Shown here: positions 21,683 through 30,755 of the stretch, piece by piece
How the letters are laid out: every line of letters starts with the position of its first letter
Numbering within the stretch: the first letter of the stretch is position 1
Assembly (NCBI GenBank): GCA_030152105.1
Contig: JASLIH010000064.1
Span: 1-30,898, forward strand
DNA: 30,898 nt
Direction of reading: 5' to 3'
Source: Actinomycetes bacterium
Lineage (GTDB): Bacteria > Actinomycetota > CALGFH01
Made by a program: the position numbers and the translations under genes
Notes under the pieces: generated by a model
What the model was told of the DNA's origin: nothing
What the model saw: only the letters and a program-made list of their open reading frames with translations
Database searches by the model: none

Positions 21683-21795
21683 GCCGATCCTGGTTTCATG
21701 GCTGTTGGCGATTACGACCCGAGGAGGCACTGCTGGCGACGATCGCGGCCTTCGCCCGCGAGGGGCTGACCGCGGCTCGCACCCGAACTCTGTGG

Positions 21796-23985
21796 GTGCA
21801 GCGCGGTCTCACCGTGCTGACCTTTGGCGCCATCTACCTCGTCCTTCTCAAGACCCTGCACTGGAACCTTATCCTGAGCGCGACAACGGCGGCGGGCGGC
21901 GACATGGGGTCGCACCACTATGTGGCCACCTTCCTGCGCGAGGACCTGCTGCCACGGGGACGGGTGACCGGCTGGGCACCGGGCTGGTTCGCCGGCATCC
22001 CCATGCTGACCTTCTACTTCCCACTGCCGTACGTGCTCATCGCCGTGCTCACCCCGCCCCTTGGCGACCAGGTGGCGTTCAAGCTGGTCACCGTGCTGGG
22101 CCTGCTGGCCCTCCCGGTGACCTGCTGGGGAGCCTTCCGGGTGCTGCGCCTGCGCGAGCCGGCCCCGCTGCTGGCCGCCTGCGCGGCCACCGTGTTCCTG
22201 TTCATGTCCCAGGTCACCCCGACCCAGCAGTTCACCATCTGGGGCGGCAACATCGCCAGCACGATGGCCGGGGAGTTCCCCTTCTCGATCTCGTTCGCCC
22301 TGCTGCCGCTGGCCCTGGCCGTGCTCTGGCGGGTCTGCGAGGACGGCAAGGGCTGGCGGGCCGCCGCCCTGCTGGTCGCGGCGCTGGTCCTGAGCCACAT
22401 CCTGACCACCATCGTGCTCGTGCTGGGCGCCACCGGCCTGCTGCTGCGCCGGCCGCTGGCCACGGCCCTGGCCTCGTTCCGGCGTCTGGCCCTGGTCCTG
22501 GGGGTGGCGTTCTGCCTGACCGCCTTCTGGGCCCTGCCGTTCATGCTGCGCGTGCCCTACACCGCGCATTTCCGCTGGGACCAGCTCGAGTTCTACAGCC
22601 TGCTGCTGCCCAACGAGATCCGGCCCTATCTCCTGCTCACCGTGGTCGGGCTGGTGGTCGCCGTGGCCCGGGGGGAGCGGCGGGTGCTGCTGTTCGCCTG
22701 GCCGGGGGCGGTGGTGGCGTTCGTGTTCGTGGCCCTGACCCGGATCGCGCCCCAGGGCGCCCTGTGGAACGCCCGCATGCTGCCCTTCCTCTATCTGTTC
22801 TCGCTGCTGGTGGCCGCCTACGGGGCCTCGGTGGTGGCCGGGTGGCTGGCCGCCTGGCTGCAGCGGCGCAGCGGGGTGTCGCTGCGGTACGCCTGGCTGG
22901 CCGTGGTCGCGCTGATGGTGGTGGCCCCGGTGGTCGGGGCCTGGCGCCACCGCGGGTTCGTGGACGACTGGGCCAAGTACAACTACAGCGGGTTTGAGGC
23001 CAAGAGCGGCTGGCCGGAGGCCAGGGCGTTGTTCGACACCCTGGCCACGCTGCCCCCGGGCCGGGTCATGTGGGAGTTCAACCGCGACTACGAGCGCTTC
23101 GGGACGACCAGGACGCTGGAGAACATCCCCGTGTTCGGCGGCCAGCCGACCATGGAGGGACTGCTGATCGAGTCGTCGCTCAACGCCCCGTTCCATTTCA
23201 TCAACCAGAAGGAGACCTCCGAGACCTTCACCGAGGCGGTCCCGGGCGTCCCCTATCCAGACGGCTTCGACTTCCCGACCGGCCTGGCCCACCTGCGGCT
23301 GTTCGGCGTCCGCTACTACGTCGCCTACGACGCCTGCAAGAACTCCGACGACCAGGCGGTGCCCTGCGCCGACCTGGGCATGAAGGACACCGAGATGCAG
23401 GCGGCGGCGGCCGCCGGCCTGCCGGTGGTCAAGCGCAGCGGCCGCTTCACCATCTACAAGGTCGGGACCGGCGACCTGGTCCAGGTGCCACGGTTCCGGC
23501 CGGTGCTGGTCGACGACCCCAACTGGCGGGCCAACGCCCTGGCCTGGTACGCCAACCCCAACTGGCTGGAGACCCCGCTGGTGTTCGCGTCCAGGAAGGA
23601 CCGGGCGGCCACGGCCGCCTTCGCCACGGCGGGGAAGCCGCCCTTCACCACCCTGCCCCAGGAGCCGCTGGACCGGCCGGGCGAGCTGGCCGCCACGACC
23701 AGCCGGACCGGCGACGTGATCAGCTTCAGGACCGACCGGGTCGGCGAGCCCCACATCGTCAAGGTCTCCTGGTTCCCCAACTGGAAGGTCGAGGGGGCCA
23801 AGGGCCCGTGGATGCTCTCGCCCGGGCTGATGGTGGTCGTCCCGACCCAGTCCGAGGTGCGCCTCAGCTACCGCGACACCCCGGTCGACCTGGCCGGCAA
23901 GGCGCTCACGGTGGCCGGGGTGGGGGCTCTGCTGACCCCGACGGTGCTCGGCCGCTGGAGGGCCAGGCGGCGCAAGGGTTCCTGA
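21796..23985 (+). CDS. PTPS-related (PF10131-like)/YfhO-like polytopic membrane protein
   Basis: 729 aa from GTG 21796. About 11 membrane helices cover residues 8-390; the early extracytoplasmic motif [16 protein letters not shown], then [20 protein letters not shown], is the hallmark of the 6-pyruvoyl-tetrahydropterin synthase-related membrane family, which resembles GT-C glycosyltransferases. The C-terminal about 320 residues are soluble, with [20 protein letters not shown] and [20 protein letters not shown], and the protein ends in one helix and a basic tail. Upstream, GAGGAGG (21721-21727) is followed in frame by CTG at 21733, so translation may start there and add 21 residues. Divergent from the DUF2079 gene. 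Confidence 0.82.
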   Translation: MQRGLTVLTFGAIYLVLLKTLHWNLILSATTAAGGDMGSHHYVATFLREDLLPRGRVTGWAPGWFAGIPMLTFYFPLPYVLIAVLTPPLGDQVAFKLVTVLGLLALPVTCWGAFRVLRLREPAPLLAACAATVFLFMSQVTPTQQFTIWGGNIASTMAGEFPFSISFALLPLALAVLWRVCEDGKGWRAAALLVAALVLSHILTTIVLVLGATGLLLRRPLATALASFRRLALVLGVAFCLTAFWALPFMLRVPYTAHFRWDQLEFYSLLLPNEIRPYLLLTVVGLVVAVARGERRVLLFAWPGAVVAFVFVALTRIAPQGALWNARMLPFLYLFSLLVAAYGASVVAGWLAAWLQRRSGVSLRYAWLAVVALMVVAPVVGAWRHRGFVDDWAKYNYSGFEAKSGWPEARALFDTLATLPPGRVMWEFNRDYERFGTTRTLENIPVFGGQPTMEGLLIESSLNAPFHFINQKETSETFTEAVPGVPYPDGFDFPTGLAHLRLFGVRYYVAYDACKNSDDQAVPCADLGMKDTEMQAAAAAGLPVVKRSGRFTIYKVGTGDLVQVPRFRPVLVDDPNWRANALAWYANPNWLETPLVFASRKDRAATAAFATAGKPPFTTLPQEPLDRPGELAATTSRTGDVISFRTDRVGEPHIVKVSWFPNWKVEGAKGPWMLSPGLMVVVPTQSEVRLSYRDTPVDLAGKALTVAGVGALLTPTVLGRWRARRRKGS

Positions 23986-24001
23986 TATTCACAAGCAGGT
24001 C

Positions 24002-24010
24002 TGGTATGGT
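24002..24010 (+). promoter_or_regulatory. Extended -10 promoter candidate for ftsEX
   Basis: TGGTATGGT is an extended -10 (TGN-TATGGT), 17 nt after the stop of the upstream gene. No good -35 at 17 nt. It would give a leader of about 80 nt to the GTG at 24098. Confidence 0.3.
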
Positions 24011-24097
24011 CTTGCGTTGTCCAGGCCGACGGCCAACGGGGAGGCCCCCAACTTCCCGTCCGTGCAGCCCCGACGAGCGAAAGGCCGTACCCGCCCC

Positions 24098-24784
24098 GTG
24101 ATCAAGCTTGACCATGTCAGCAAGTCGTATGGGAACGACGTGATCGCCCTTGACGACGTGTCCGTGGAGATCGGCAAAGGCGAGTTCGTCTTCGTGGTCG
24201 GCCAGTCCGGCTCCGGCAAGTCGACCTTCCTCCGCCTGCTGACCAAGGAGGAGCGCCCCACCGCCGGCCGCATCTGGGTGGCCGGCAAGGAGCTGAACCG
24301 GCTCGCCTCCTGGAAGGTGCCGGCCCTGCGCCGCTCCATCGGCTGTGTGTTCCAGGACTTCAAGCTGCTGTCCAACAAGACCGTGCGCGAGAACGTCGCC
24401 TTCGCCCTCGAGGTCATCGGGGCCCGGCGGCACTCGATCGAGCGGACCGTCCCCGAGGTGCTCAAGCTGGTCGGCCTCCAGGACAAGACCGACCGGTTCC
24501 CCCACGAGCTGTCCGGTGGCGAGCAGCAGCGGGTCTCGATCGCCCGGGCGTTCGTCAACCGGCCGCTGCTGATGCTGTGCGACGAGCCGACCGGGAACCT
24601 GGACCCGACCACCTCCCAGGACATCATGCGGCTGCTGGAGCGGATCAACCGCACCGGCACCACCGTGGTCATGGCCACCCACGACGAGCGCATCGTCGAC
24701 CAGATGCGCAAGCGGGTGGTCGAGCTGGAGCACGGCAAGGTCGTCCGCGACCAGGAGCGAGGGGTGTACGACCTTGGCGTTTAG
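24098..24784 (+). CDS. ftsE: Cell division ATP-binding protein FtsE
   Basis: 228 aa from GTG 24098, the usual FtsE length, starting [17 protein letters not shown] ATPase motifs: Walker [11 protein letters not shown]-loop VFQDFKLL, signature LSGGEQQR, Walker [12 protein letters not shown]-loop ATHDE. FtsE pairs with FtsX and controls peptidoglycan hydrolases at the division site. The frame also opens at TTG 24017 and GTG 24062, adding 27 or 12 basic residues absent from typical FtsE; none of the starts has a strong ribosome site. The 3' end overlaps ftsX by 11 bp. Confidence 0.95.
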   Translation: MIKLDHVSKSYGNDVIALDDVSVEIGKGEFVFVVGQSGSGKSTFLRLLTKEERPTAGRIWVAGKELNRLASWKVPALRRSIGCVFQDFKLLSNKTVRENVAFALEVIGARRHSIERTVPEVLKLVGLQDKTDRFPHELSGGEQQRVSIARAFVNRPLLMLCDEPTGNLDPTTSQDIMRLLERINRTGTTVVMATHDERIVDQMRKRVVELEHGKVVRDQERGVYDLGV

Positions 24785-25691
24785 GCTCTCGTACATCGCC
24801 GTCGAGGCCTACCGCGGGTTCCGGCGGAACCTCCTGCTGGCCATCTCCATGGTGATCATCGTCGCCATCAGCCTGACCCTGTTCGGGATCGCGCTGCTGG
24901 CCGGCAAGCAGGTGTCGCTGTTCGGCGGCTACTGGTCGGACAAGATCGAGGTCTCGGTCTTCCTCGCCCCCAAGGTCCCGGCCGAGCAGCGCGACACCAT
25001 CCGCGCCCAGCTGGACGCCCTGCCGGCGGTGGAGCGGGTCTACTACGAGTCCAAGGAGGACGCCTACGCGCGCTTCCGGGACCAGTTCAAGGACTCGCCG
25101 GACATGGTCCGCAACGTCAGCCCGGACGTGCTGCCAGAGAGCTACCGGGTCAAGCTCAAGGACCCGACCCAGTTCGCCCAGGTCCACGACGAGTTCTGCT
25201 CGGGCCAGTTCAACGACCGCGGCAAAGAGGTCTGCAACCCGGGGATCGACTCCGTGATCGACCAGAAGAAGCTGGTCGAGCGGCTGTTCGCGGTCCTCAA
25301 CATGCTCAAGAACTCCTTCTTCGTGCTGGCCGCGGTGCTCGGCCTCGCCGCCGTGGTGCTGATCGCGGTGACGGTGCGCGTGGCCGCGTTCGCGCGGCGC
25401 AAGGAGACCCAGATCATGAAGCTGGTCGGGGCCTCCAACACCTACATCCGGCTGCCGTTCCTGGCCGAGGGCGTTGTCGCCGGGCTGCTCGGCACCCTGA
25501 TCGCCTTCGGGCTGCTCCGGGCGGGCATGTTCTACCTGGACCGGGTCCGCAACCAGGTGTCGATCTTCCAGATCCTGCCCGCGGTCGGGATGCGCGAGTT
25601 CTACGCCTCCTGCGTCGTGCTGCTGGCCCTCGGGGTGGTCGCCTCGGCCCTGGCCAGCCTGCTGGCGCTCCGCAAGTACGTCCGGATCTAG
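24774..25691 (+). CDS. ftsX: Cell division protein FtsX
   Basis: 305 aa. N-terminal cytoplasmic stretch, helix 1 (about 20-43), an extracytoplasmic domain of about 125 residues ([19 protein letters not shown] and [20 protein letters not shown] regions), then three helices, with [20 protein letters not shown] before the third, the hallmark of FtsX/MacB permeases. It forms the membrane part of the FtsEX complex. TTG start overlaps ftsE by 11 bp; coupling is likely. smpB follows after 14 nt. Confidence 0.95.
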   Translation: MAFRLSYIAVEAYRGFRRNLLLAISMVIIVAISLTLFGIALLAGKQVSLFGGYWSDKIEVSVFLAPKVPAEQRDTIRAQLDALPAVERVYYESKEDAYARFRDQFKDSPDMVRNVSPDVLPESYRVKLKDPTQFAQVHDEFCSGQFNDRGKEVCNPGIDSVIDQKKLVERLFAVLNMLKNSFFVLAAVLGLAAVVLIAVTVRVAAFARRKETQIMKLVGASNTYIRLPFLAEGVVAGLLGTLIAFGLLRAGMFYLDRVRNQVSIFQILPAVGMREFYASCVVLLALGVVASALASLLALRKYVRI

Positions 25692-25705
25692 CGGCGGTCC
25701 CGCGG

Positions 25706-26173
25706 ATGCCCAGGCGCGAGCCCCCGGGCACGGTGGCGACCAACCGCCGTGCCCGCCACAACTACGAGATCCTCGAGACGGTCGAGGCCGGCCTGGTCCT
25801 GCGCGGCAGCGAGGTCAAGACCCTCCGCGAGGGCAAAGGGTCGCTCCAGGACGCCTACGCCGTGATCGACGGCAACGAGCTCGTCCTGCACATGCAGATC
25901 CCCACCTACTCCCACACCGGCTACGAGGGCCACGAGCCGACCCGCCCCCGCAAGCTCCTGCTCCACCGCAAGCAGATCGACCAGCTGGCGGCCCGCATCA
26001 ACGAGCGCGGCCTCACCCTGGTCCCCCTGCGCATCTACTTCAAGGGCCACCTGGTCAAGGTCGAGCTGGGCCTGGCCAGGGGCAAGCGCGCCTACGACAA
26101 GCGCCAGTCCCTGGCCAAGCGCGACGCCGAACGCGAGATGGCCCGGGTCCGCAAGGCCCGCACCCGGGCGTAG
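25706..26173 (+). CDS. smpB: SsrA-binding protein SmpB
   Basis: 155 aa, normal length. Conserved NRRARHNYEILETVEAGLVL, LRGSEVKTLREGK and the C-terminal RGKRAYDKRQSLAKRDAERE tail that enters the ribosomal mRNA channel. SmpB binds tmRNA and brings it to stalled ribosomes. ATG 14 nt after ftsX. Its RNA partner ssrA lies 2.8 kb downstream at 29017. Confidence 0.97.
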   Translation: MPRREPPGTVATNRRARHNYEILETVEAGLVLRGSEVKTLREGKGSLQDAYAVIDGNELVLHMQIPTYSHTGYEGHEPTRPRKLLLHRKQIDQLAARINERGLTLVPLRIYFKGHLVKVELGLARGKRAYDKRQSLAKRDAEREMARVRKARTRA

Positions 26174-26194
26174 GCGAGCAGGGGTCGCGGCTGT

Positions 26195-26210
26195 CGGCCC
26201 GGCGGGGCCG
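26195..26210. terminator. Short GC hairpin between convergent smpB and NmrA-like genes
   Basis: CGGCCC (26195-26200), loop GGCG, GGGCCG (26205-26210). No T-run. Possible bidirectional end of two converging transcripts. Confidence 0.3.
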
Positions 26211-26240
26211 GATGCCGGCGGGTCGGCCCCGGGGCGGGGC

Positions 26241-27131
26241 TCAGGTCCCCGCGGGCTCGGCCAGGCGGCGGTAGCTGTCGGGGTTGCGGCGGAGGAACTC
26301 GCGGAGCCCGACCGGCGGGTGGCCGGCCACGGCGGCCACGTCGCCGCTGACCGTCCCCAGGTCGCCGTTGGCGATGGCGGCATAGGTCGTCACCCAGCCG
26401 GCGACCTCCCAGTCGGGGGCGCCGTAGTGCGCCCGCGACGCATACGCCTCCTCGAGGGTCTCGGCGTGGTAGGTGACGGTCCGCCCGGCGGCCCTCGACA
26501 GCTCGTCCGCGGCCTCGGCCATGGTCAGGGCCTCCGGCCCGGTCATGTCGTAGGCCCGCCCGTCGTGGCCGCCCCCGTCGTCCAGCAGCACGGCCACGGC
26601 CACATCGGCGATGTCGTCGCGCGCCACCGCGGCCACCCGCCCGTCCCCGGCCGGCCCCCGGATCACCCCGTCGCCCCCGACCATGAGCGGCAGGAAGTCG
26701 ACGTAGAGGTTGTCGCGGAGGAACGTGTGGCGCAGCCCGCTGCCCCGGATGAGCTCCTCGGTGTGCCAGTGGTCCCGCCCGAAGGTGAAGGTGCACGCCG
26801 GCCCGGCCCCGTAGAAGCTCGTGTACACGACCCGCCCCACCCCGGCATCGGTGGCCGCCCCGACCACGTTGCCATGCAACCGCATCCGGTCGGGGTCCTC
26901 CGACGCCGACACCATGAACAGCGTGTGCGCCCCCTCGAACGCCCGCCGCAGCCCCTCCCGGTCGTCGTAGCTCCCGACCGCCACCTCGGCCCCCGGCAGT
27001 TCCGGCACCCGCCCGGGGTCCCTCGCCACCACCCGCTGCCGCACCCCGCGGTCGGCCAGCCGCCGAGCCACCCGGCCCCCAAGGCCCCCGGTCACCCCGG
27101 TCACGACATAGCCGCCGCCAGCTGTGGTCAT
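26241..27131 (-). CDS. NmrA-like NAD(P)-binding protein (atypical SDR)
   Basis: 296 aa. N-terminal Rossmann motif VVTGVTGGLGGRVARRLADR (about 9-28) with the TGxxGxxG pattern, then YDDREGLRRAFEGAHTLFMV, typical of NmrA/quinone-oxidoreductase-2-like atypical SDRs. The active-site Tyr-x3-Lys of classical SDRs is not evident, so it may be a redox sensor or reductase of unknown substrate. ATG 27131 has GGAGGA 7 nt upstream. It is a single gene on the minus strand between smpB and phoD and looks inserted in an otherwise conserved order. Confidence 0.88.
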   Translation of the reverse strand: MTTAGGGYVVTGVTGGLGGRVARRLADRGVRQRVVARDPGRVPELPGAEVAVGSYDDREGLRRAFEGAHTLFMVSASEDPDRMRLHGNVVGAATDAGVGRVVYTSFYGAGPACTFTFGRDHWHTEELIRGSGLRHTFLRDNLYVDFLPLMVGGDGVIRGPAGDGRVAAVARDDIADVAVAVLLDDGGGHDGRAYDMTGPEALTMAEAADELSRAAGRTVTYHAETLEEAYASRAHYGAPDWEVAGWVTTYAAIANGDLGTVSGDVAAVAGHPPVGLREFLRRNPDSYRRLAEPAGT

Positions 27132-27296
27132 CAGGTTGTCCTCCCGTTCGGCCCGCCGGCGCGTGCCCACCACCTCGGAGGGCGTGCGGGTACCCCGCCC
27201 TGCGGCGCCAAGGCCCCCGGAGGGGAAGCGTAGCGGACCGACGCGAGGCGTTCCCGCGGCTGTCCACAGGTAGTTCCCGATCTGCCAACTCGTCTG

Positions 27297-27310
27297 GTTT
27301 GTCCGCAAAC
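27297..27310. promoter_or_regulatory. Inverted repeat in the divergent NmrA/PhoD intergenic region
   Basis: GTTTG-TCCG-CAAAC is a 5-bp dyad in a locally AT-richer patch about 100 nt before phoD and 165 nt before the NmrA-like gene. Candidate operator; nothing else notable in 27132-27406. Confidence 0.3.
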
Positions 27311-27406
27311 TGTTCCATGGGCCGCCGCTTCGCCCACCCGACCGGGCCACCTCTCCCGGCTACCGCTGTGGTCAGCAGCCTCGAGACGCCCGAGAGGTGC
27401 CTGGTC

Positions 27407-28990
27407 ATGGCGGACATCCCCCCACCCGATCAACCCACCGCGCCCCCGCCGACGGTCGGTCGCCGCCTGTTCCTGGCCGGGACGACCGGCGCCGCCGCCC
27501 TGCTCGCGACCCAGCGGATCCCGGGGGCCTGGGCCACCCCGGGCGCCTGGCCGGACGACCCGTTCACCCTCGGGGTGGCCTCCGGCGACCCGACCCCGAC
27601 CGGGACGGTGCTCTGGACCCGGCTGGCGCCCCGGCCGCTCGACCCCGACGGCGGCATGCCGGCCAGGGCGGTCCCGGTCGACTGGGAGGTCGCGACCGGG
27701 CCGCGGTTCCGGGATGTGGTCCGCCGGGGCCGCATCGCCGCCACCCCGGCCCTGGCCCACGCCGTCCACGTGGAGGTGGACGGCCTCGACCCGGGCCGCC
27801 ACTACTGGTACCGCTTCCGGGCCGGCGGCCACCTGAGCCGGATCGGCCGCACCAGGACCTGCCCCGACCCGCGCCGCCCCCTCGTTCGCCTGGACCTGGC
27901 CTTCGTGTCCTGCCAGAACTTCGAGAAGGGCTACTACACCGCCTACCGGCACCTGGCCGAGGACGACCTCGACGTGGTCCTGCACCTGGGCGACTACATC
28001 TACGAGAACCCGCCTCGGCGCAACCTGCCCCGCCGCCACGTCGGCGGCGAGCCGGCCGACCTGCCCGGCTACCGGGTCCGCCACGCCCTGTACAAGACCG
28101 ACCGCGACCTTCAGGCCGCCCACGCCCGCCACCCGTTCGTCGCCACCTGGGACGACCACGAGGTCGAGAACGACTACGCCGGCCGCCATCCGGTCGATGG
28201 AGGCGATCCGGCCGCCTTTCTGCGCCGCCGGGCGGCCGCCTACCGCGCCTACTGGGAGCACATGCCGCTGCGCCGCCCGCCCCGCGGCCCCACCATGCCG
28301 TTGTACCGGCGGCTGCGCTTCGGCGACCTGGTCGAGCTCAACCTGCTCGACACCCGCCAGTACCGCGACGACCAGCCGTGCGACGAGGACGCCGGCGGGG
28401 GCAGGGTGGTCACCTGCCCCGAGCGGGTCGACCCCCGCCGCACCATCCTCGGCAGCCACCAGCGGCGCTGGCTGCTCGACGGCCTGGACCGCTCCCAGAC
28501 CCGCTGGAACGTGCTCGCCCAGCAGGTGGTCATGGCGGAGCTGGACCTGCACCCAGGTCCCGGCCGCGCCTGGTGGAGCGACGCCTGGGACGGCTACGCG
28601 GCCGACCGCGACCGCATCCTCCGGTTCCTGTGGGAGCGCCAGCCGGCCAACCCGGTCGTGCTCACCGGCGACATCCACGCCTTCTTCGTCAACGACCTGC
28701 AGCTCCCCGGGCGCGGCCCCGACGCCCCGGTGGTGGCGACCGAGCTGGTCGGGACCTCGATCAGCTCCGGGGCCAGCAAGAGCAGCGGCTTCCGGAAGCA
28801 CCTGCGTGACAACCCCCACATCCGCTTCTTCGAGAGCCGGCTGCGCGGCTACACCCGCTGCACGGTCATCCGCGACCGCTGGTACGCCGACCTGCGGGTC
28901 GTCGACACGATCGAGCGGCCGGGCGCGCCGGTCCGCACCCTGGCCAGCTACGTGGTCGAATCCGGTCGACCCGGCGCGGAACAGGTCTAG
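27407..28990 (+). CDS. phoD: PhoD-like alkaline phosphatase, Tat-exported
   Basis: 527 aa. Twin-arginine signal (VGRRLFLAGTTGAAALLA, RR at 19-20) ending near AWATPGAW. The N-terminal PhoD domain (DDPFTLGVASGDPTPTGTVL) is followed by the metallophosphatase core: FVSCQNFEKGYYTAYRHL, LHLGDYIYE, TWDDHEVENDYAG, LLDTRQYRDDQPC and VVLTGDIHAFFVND, which carry the metal ligands. It hydrolyses phosphate esters outside the cell to gain phosphate. ATG 27407 follows GAGAGG at 9 nt and leaves a normal Tat leader; an upstream TTG (27299) would add an unlikely 36 residues. The stop TAG is part of the tmRNA promoter. Confidence 0.92.
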   Translation: MADIPPPDQPTAPPPTVGRRLFLAGTTGAAALLATQRIPGAWATPGAWPDDPFTLGVASGDPTPTGTVLWTRLAPRPLDPDGGMPARAVPVDWEVATGPRFRDVVRRGRIAATPALAHAVHVEVDGLDPGRHYWYRFRAGGHLSRIGRTRTCPDPRRPLVRLDLAFVSCQNFEKGYYTAYRHLAEDDLDVVLHLGDYIYENPPRRNLPRRHVGGEPADLPGYRVRHALYKTDRDLQAAHARHPFVATWDDHEVENDYAGRHPVDGGDPAAFLRRRAAAYRAYWEHMPLRRPPRGPTMPLYRRLRFGDLVELNLLDTRQYRDDQPCDEDAGGGRVVTCPERVDPRRTILGSHQRRWLLDGLDRSQTRWNVLAQQVVMAELDLHPGPGRAWWSDAWDGYAADRDRILRFLWERQPANPVVLTGDIHAFFVNDLQLPGRGPDAPVVATELVGTSISSGASKSSGFRKHLRDNPHIRFFESRLRGYTRCTVIRDRWYADLRVVDTIERPGAPVRTLASYVVESGRPGAEQV

Positions 28991-28993
28991 AAT
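28965..28993 (+). promoter_or_regulatory. tmRNA promoter, -10 overlapping the phoD stop
   Basis: TAGAAT (28988-28993) is a good -10 about 24 nt before the mature 5' end and shares its TAG with the phoD stop codon. A weak -35, GTCGAC (28965-28970), lies 17 nt upstream. Confidence 0.5.
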
Positions 28994-29092
28994 GGAGAGC
29001 GTTGACAACAACATACGGGGGTGCCTGGGTTCGACCGTGACGGATCGATCCAGGGGAAGCGAGCCGGAGTTCGCGGGGCTCCGTAGCAAACC

Positions 29093-29137
29093 GCGAAAAA
29101 CAAAAGCGCCAAGCCTAACTACGCGCTCGCTGCCTAA
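29093..29137 (+). other. tmRNA tag-peptide frame
   Basis: GCG at 29093 (an A stands at -4, as in known resume codons; an in-frame TAG lies just upstream) opens AKNKSAKPNYALAA and stops at TAA 29135-29137. The C-terminal ALAA is the ClpXP recognition end. The exact resume codon is inferred. Confidence 0.75.
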
Positions 29138-29342
29138 GGTTTCTTAGGTAGCCGTCCGCCGCTCTTTGCCTGTGGGAGCGGGTCGGGCGTCGATAGCAGG
29201 CTCACCCGAGGCGGGACGCCAGCGCCCGCCGCGGGAACACTTTAGCTGGCTAGGACCTGGGAGCGTTGCCACCGGACAGCCCAGGTCCGAACCTCAACCG
29301 GCGGCTGCGCTCGGAGAAGCCCTGGAACGACGCCGCGGGACG

Positions 29343-29358
29343 GGAGTTCGAGTCTCCC
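29343..29358 (+). repeat. 16-bp T-arm segment of tmRNA repeated at 30618 (possible att site, left)
   Basis: GGAGTTCGAGTCTCCC is identical to 30618-30633. Integrative elements often use the tmRNA 3' end as attachment site. Confidence 0.5.
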
Positions 29359-29371
29359 CACCTCCACCAGC

Positions 29372-29399
29372 AGAGGCAGGTCACTGACCTGCCTCTTTG
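29372..29399 (+). terminator. Intrinsic terminator of ssrA
   Basis: AGAGGCAGGT (29372-29381) pairs with ACCTGCCTCT (29387-29396), loop CACTG, followed by TTTGC. Typical hairpin plus T-tract directly after the tmRNA CCA end. Confidence 0.88.
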
Positions 29400-29633
29400 C
29401 GTTGTCGGAGCATGGCCCCGGTGGACTCCGTCCGTGCTGGGTCCGTGCCGAGCGGCAGTCAGCTCGACCGATGCGACGAGCGGACGCGGATCGCGGGCTC
29501 GCGTTCCGCTCCGTCGTGTCCGTGCTGGTGAGATTCGTGTCGTCTCGGGTAATACTCTGAGGGCGGTGTCAGCTGATGCTTGACAGTGCCCAAGGGTGAT
29601 CGCGCCGTGCGCTGGTGAGAGTGGGTCGCGACC
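29400..29633. other. Intergenic region between ssrA and the hydrolase lipoprotein
   Basis: No convincing ORF. TAATAC at 29550-29555 could be a -10, without a clear -35. TTGACA at 29580-29585 has no -10 at the right distance. Lower GC than the neighbouring genes. Confidence 0.4.
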
Positions 29634-30458
29634 ATGAGGATCTCAGCAACCCCGGGTCGCTTCCTGCCGGTCGTCATCGCGCTGTCGGTCGTGCTCGCCG
29701 GTTGCACAACGGACCCACCGTCGCGACCTCCCACGACCACCTCAGCCCCGGCAGCGACCCCGGCGCCACCCCCACCAGCCGAGCTGTGCGGAGGGCCGAC
29801 CACCCCAGCCCAGAGCTTCTGGCTGTCCGCCCCAGGAGGAGCACAACTCTATGCCGCGGTGGTTGGGGCCGCGTTTACCACCACCGCCGTCTTCGTCCAC
29901 GAGGCCGGCCCAAGGGGGCTGTGCCACTTCTGGCCCTATGCCGACTGGCTGGCCAAGACCAACGGCGTGCGCTCGATGCTGTTCAGCCAGTGCGGCGCTG
30001 GAGCCTCCCAATGCCCACCCGGCAACGCGGCCGACCAGTGGCTGGCCACCACCACGGCCGCGGTCACCTGGGCCCGCGCCCACGGCGCTGGTCAGATCAC
30101 CCTGGTGGGCGCCTCGGCCGGTGGCATCGTGGCCCTGCAGGTCGCGGCCTCGATCCACCCGCCGGTGGCTGCGGTGGTCAACCTGTCGGGGGCGCGGCGT
30201 TGGATGGGGCTGGACTCGCTGGCCGCCGCCCGGCGCCTGCAGGTGCCGGCACTGTTCGCCGTCGCTCCGGGTGACAGCCTTGTCAGCGTGGGCACGATGC
30301 AGCGGCTGTACCAGGCCGCTCCGGTCCGGGCCAAGCGCCTGGTGGTGCTGGCCGAGGGCGCGGGCCATGGTTCGGAGCTGCTCGGGGGCACCGGTGGTTC
30401 GGCCTGGACGCCGCTGGCGGCGACGGTGGCGGCATGGATCCAGGGCCGCCACCTTTGA
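29634..30458 (+). CDS. Alpha/beta-hydrolase-fold lipoprotein
   Basis: 274 aa. Lipobox VVLAGC (Cys24) followed by a Pro/Thr/Ala linker (25-50), so attached to the outer face of the membrane. The hydrolase part carries VFVHEAGPRGLCHFWPYADW, a nucleophile elbow GASAGG (Ser161), Asp214 (APGDSLVS) and His245 (EGAGHGSELL), a plausible Ser-Asp-His triad. The four Cys (52, 97, 120, 127) may form two disulfides. Substrate unknown. It sits alone between the tmRNA terminator and a partial tmRNA copy, so it may be cargo of a former integrated element. ATG start lacks a strong ribosome site. Confidence 0.85.
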   Translation: MRISATPGRFLPVVIALSVVLAGCTTDPPSRPPTTTSAPAATPAPPPPAELCGGPTTPAQSFWLSAPGGAQLYAAVVGAAFTTTAVFVHEAGPRGLCHFWPYADWLAKTNGVRSMLFSQCGAGASQCPPGNAADQWLATTTAAVTWARAHGAGQITLVGASAGGIVALQVAASIHPPVAAVVNLSGARRWMGLDSLAAARRLQVPALFAVAPGDSLVSVGTMQRLYQAAPVRAKRLVVLAEGAGHGSELLGGTGGSAWTPLAATVAAWIQGRHL

Positions 30459-30617
30459 CTTGGCGACTCGAGCTGCCTGGAGACTGTCAAGCATCACCCG
30501 GGCCAGCTCAAGCGGGAAGCAGCCAGCAAGGGGTGACATGCCGACATCCCGCTCCGTCCAGCAAGGCGACCATTGAGCCTGGCGCTCCGATCTCGCAAGG
30601 ACGGGCAGGGGTGAAGT

Positions 30618-30633
30618 GGAGTTCGAGTCTCCC
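30618..30633 (+). repeat. Second copy of the tmRNA T-arm 16-mer (possible att site, right)
   Basis: GGAGTTCGAGTCTCCC, exact match to 29343-29358, without the acceptor stem or CCA around it. Flanks differ from ssrA on both sides. Confidence 0.5.
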
Positions 30634-30708
30634 TAAGCCGCCGTGATGGCCCACGACCGGGCGGCCGTTCTGGCCGGTGTGACCAGGGATTGCAGCTACA
30701 TCCAACCG

Positions 30709-30755
30709 GGCCACGACCCCGGAGCCGTCTTCTCCTCGCCTCCGGGGTCATGGCC
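30709..30755. terminator. Hairpin of about 16 bp, terminator-like
   Basis: CCACGACCCCGGAG (30711-30724) pairs with CTCCGGGGTCATGG (30740-30753), one mismatch, extendable by GG/CC, around a 15-nt pyrimidine-rich loop. No gene immediately upstream explains it. Confidence 0.45.

Larger units (their letters stand above)
29017..29369 (+). ncRNA. ssrA: tmRNA (SsrA)
   Basis: 353 nt including the encoded CCA. The acceptor stem GGGGGTG (29017-29023) pairs with CACCTCC (29059+300 region, 29359-29365), followed by A-CCA; the T-arm GGGAGTTCGAGTCTCCC is at 29342-29358, and GTTCGACCGTGACGG follows the 5' stem as in other tmRNAs. The reading frame for the tag ends with the conserved YALAA. With SmpB (25706) it rescues stalled ribosomes and marks the unfinished protein for degradation. 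Confidence 0.96.

Noticed and set aside
19838..21769. 643-aa plus-strand open frame antisense to the DUF2079 gene
   Set aside because: Gln/Pro/Gly-rich shadow without motifs; the minus strand encodes a recognisable family.
27260..27270. DnaA-box-like CTGTCCACAGG (also near 21246)
   Set aside because: Single isolated near-matches, no cluster, no dnaA/dnaN genes; not an origin.
29002..29007. TTGACA as a -35 inside the ssrA 5' flank
   Set aside because: It lies about 10 nt before the mature tmRNA end; a -10 would fall within the RNA.
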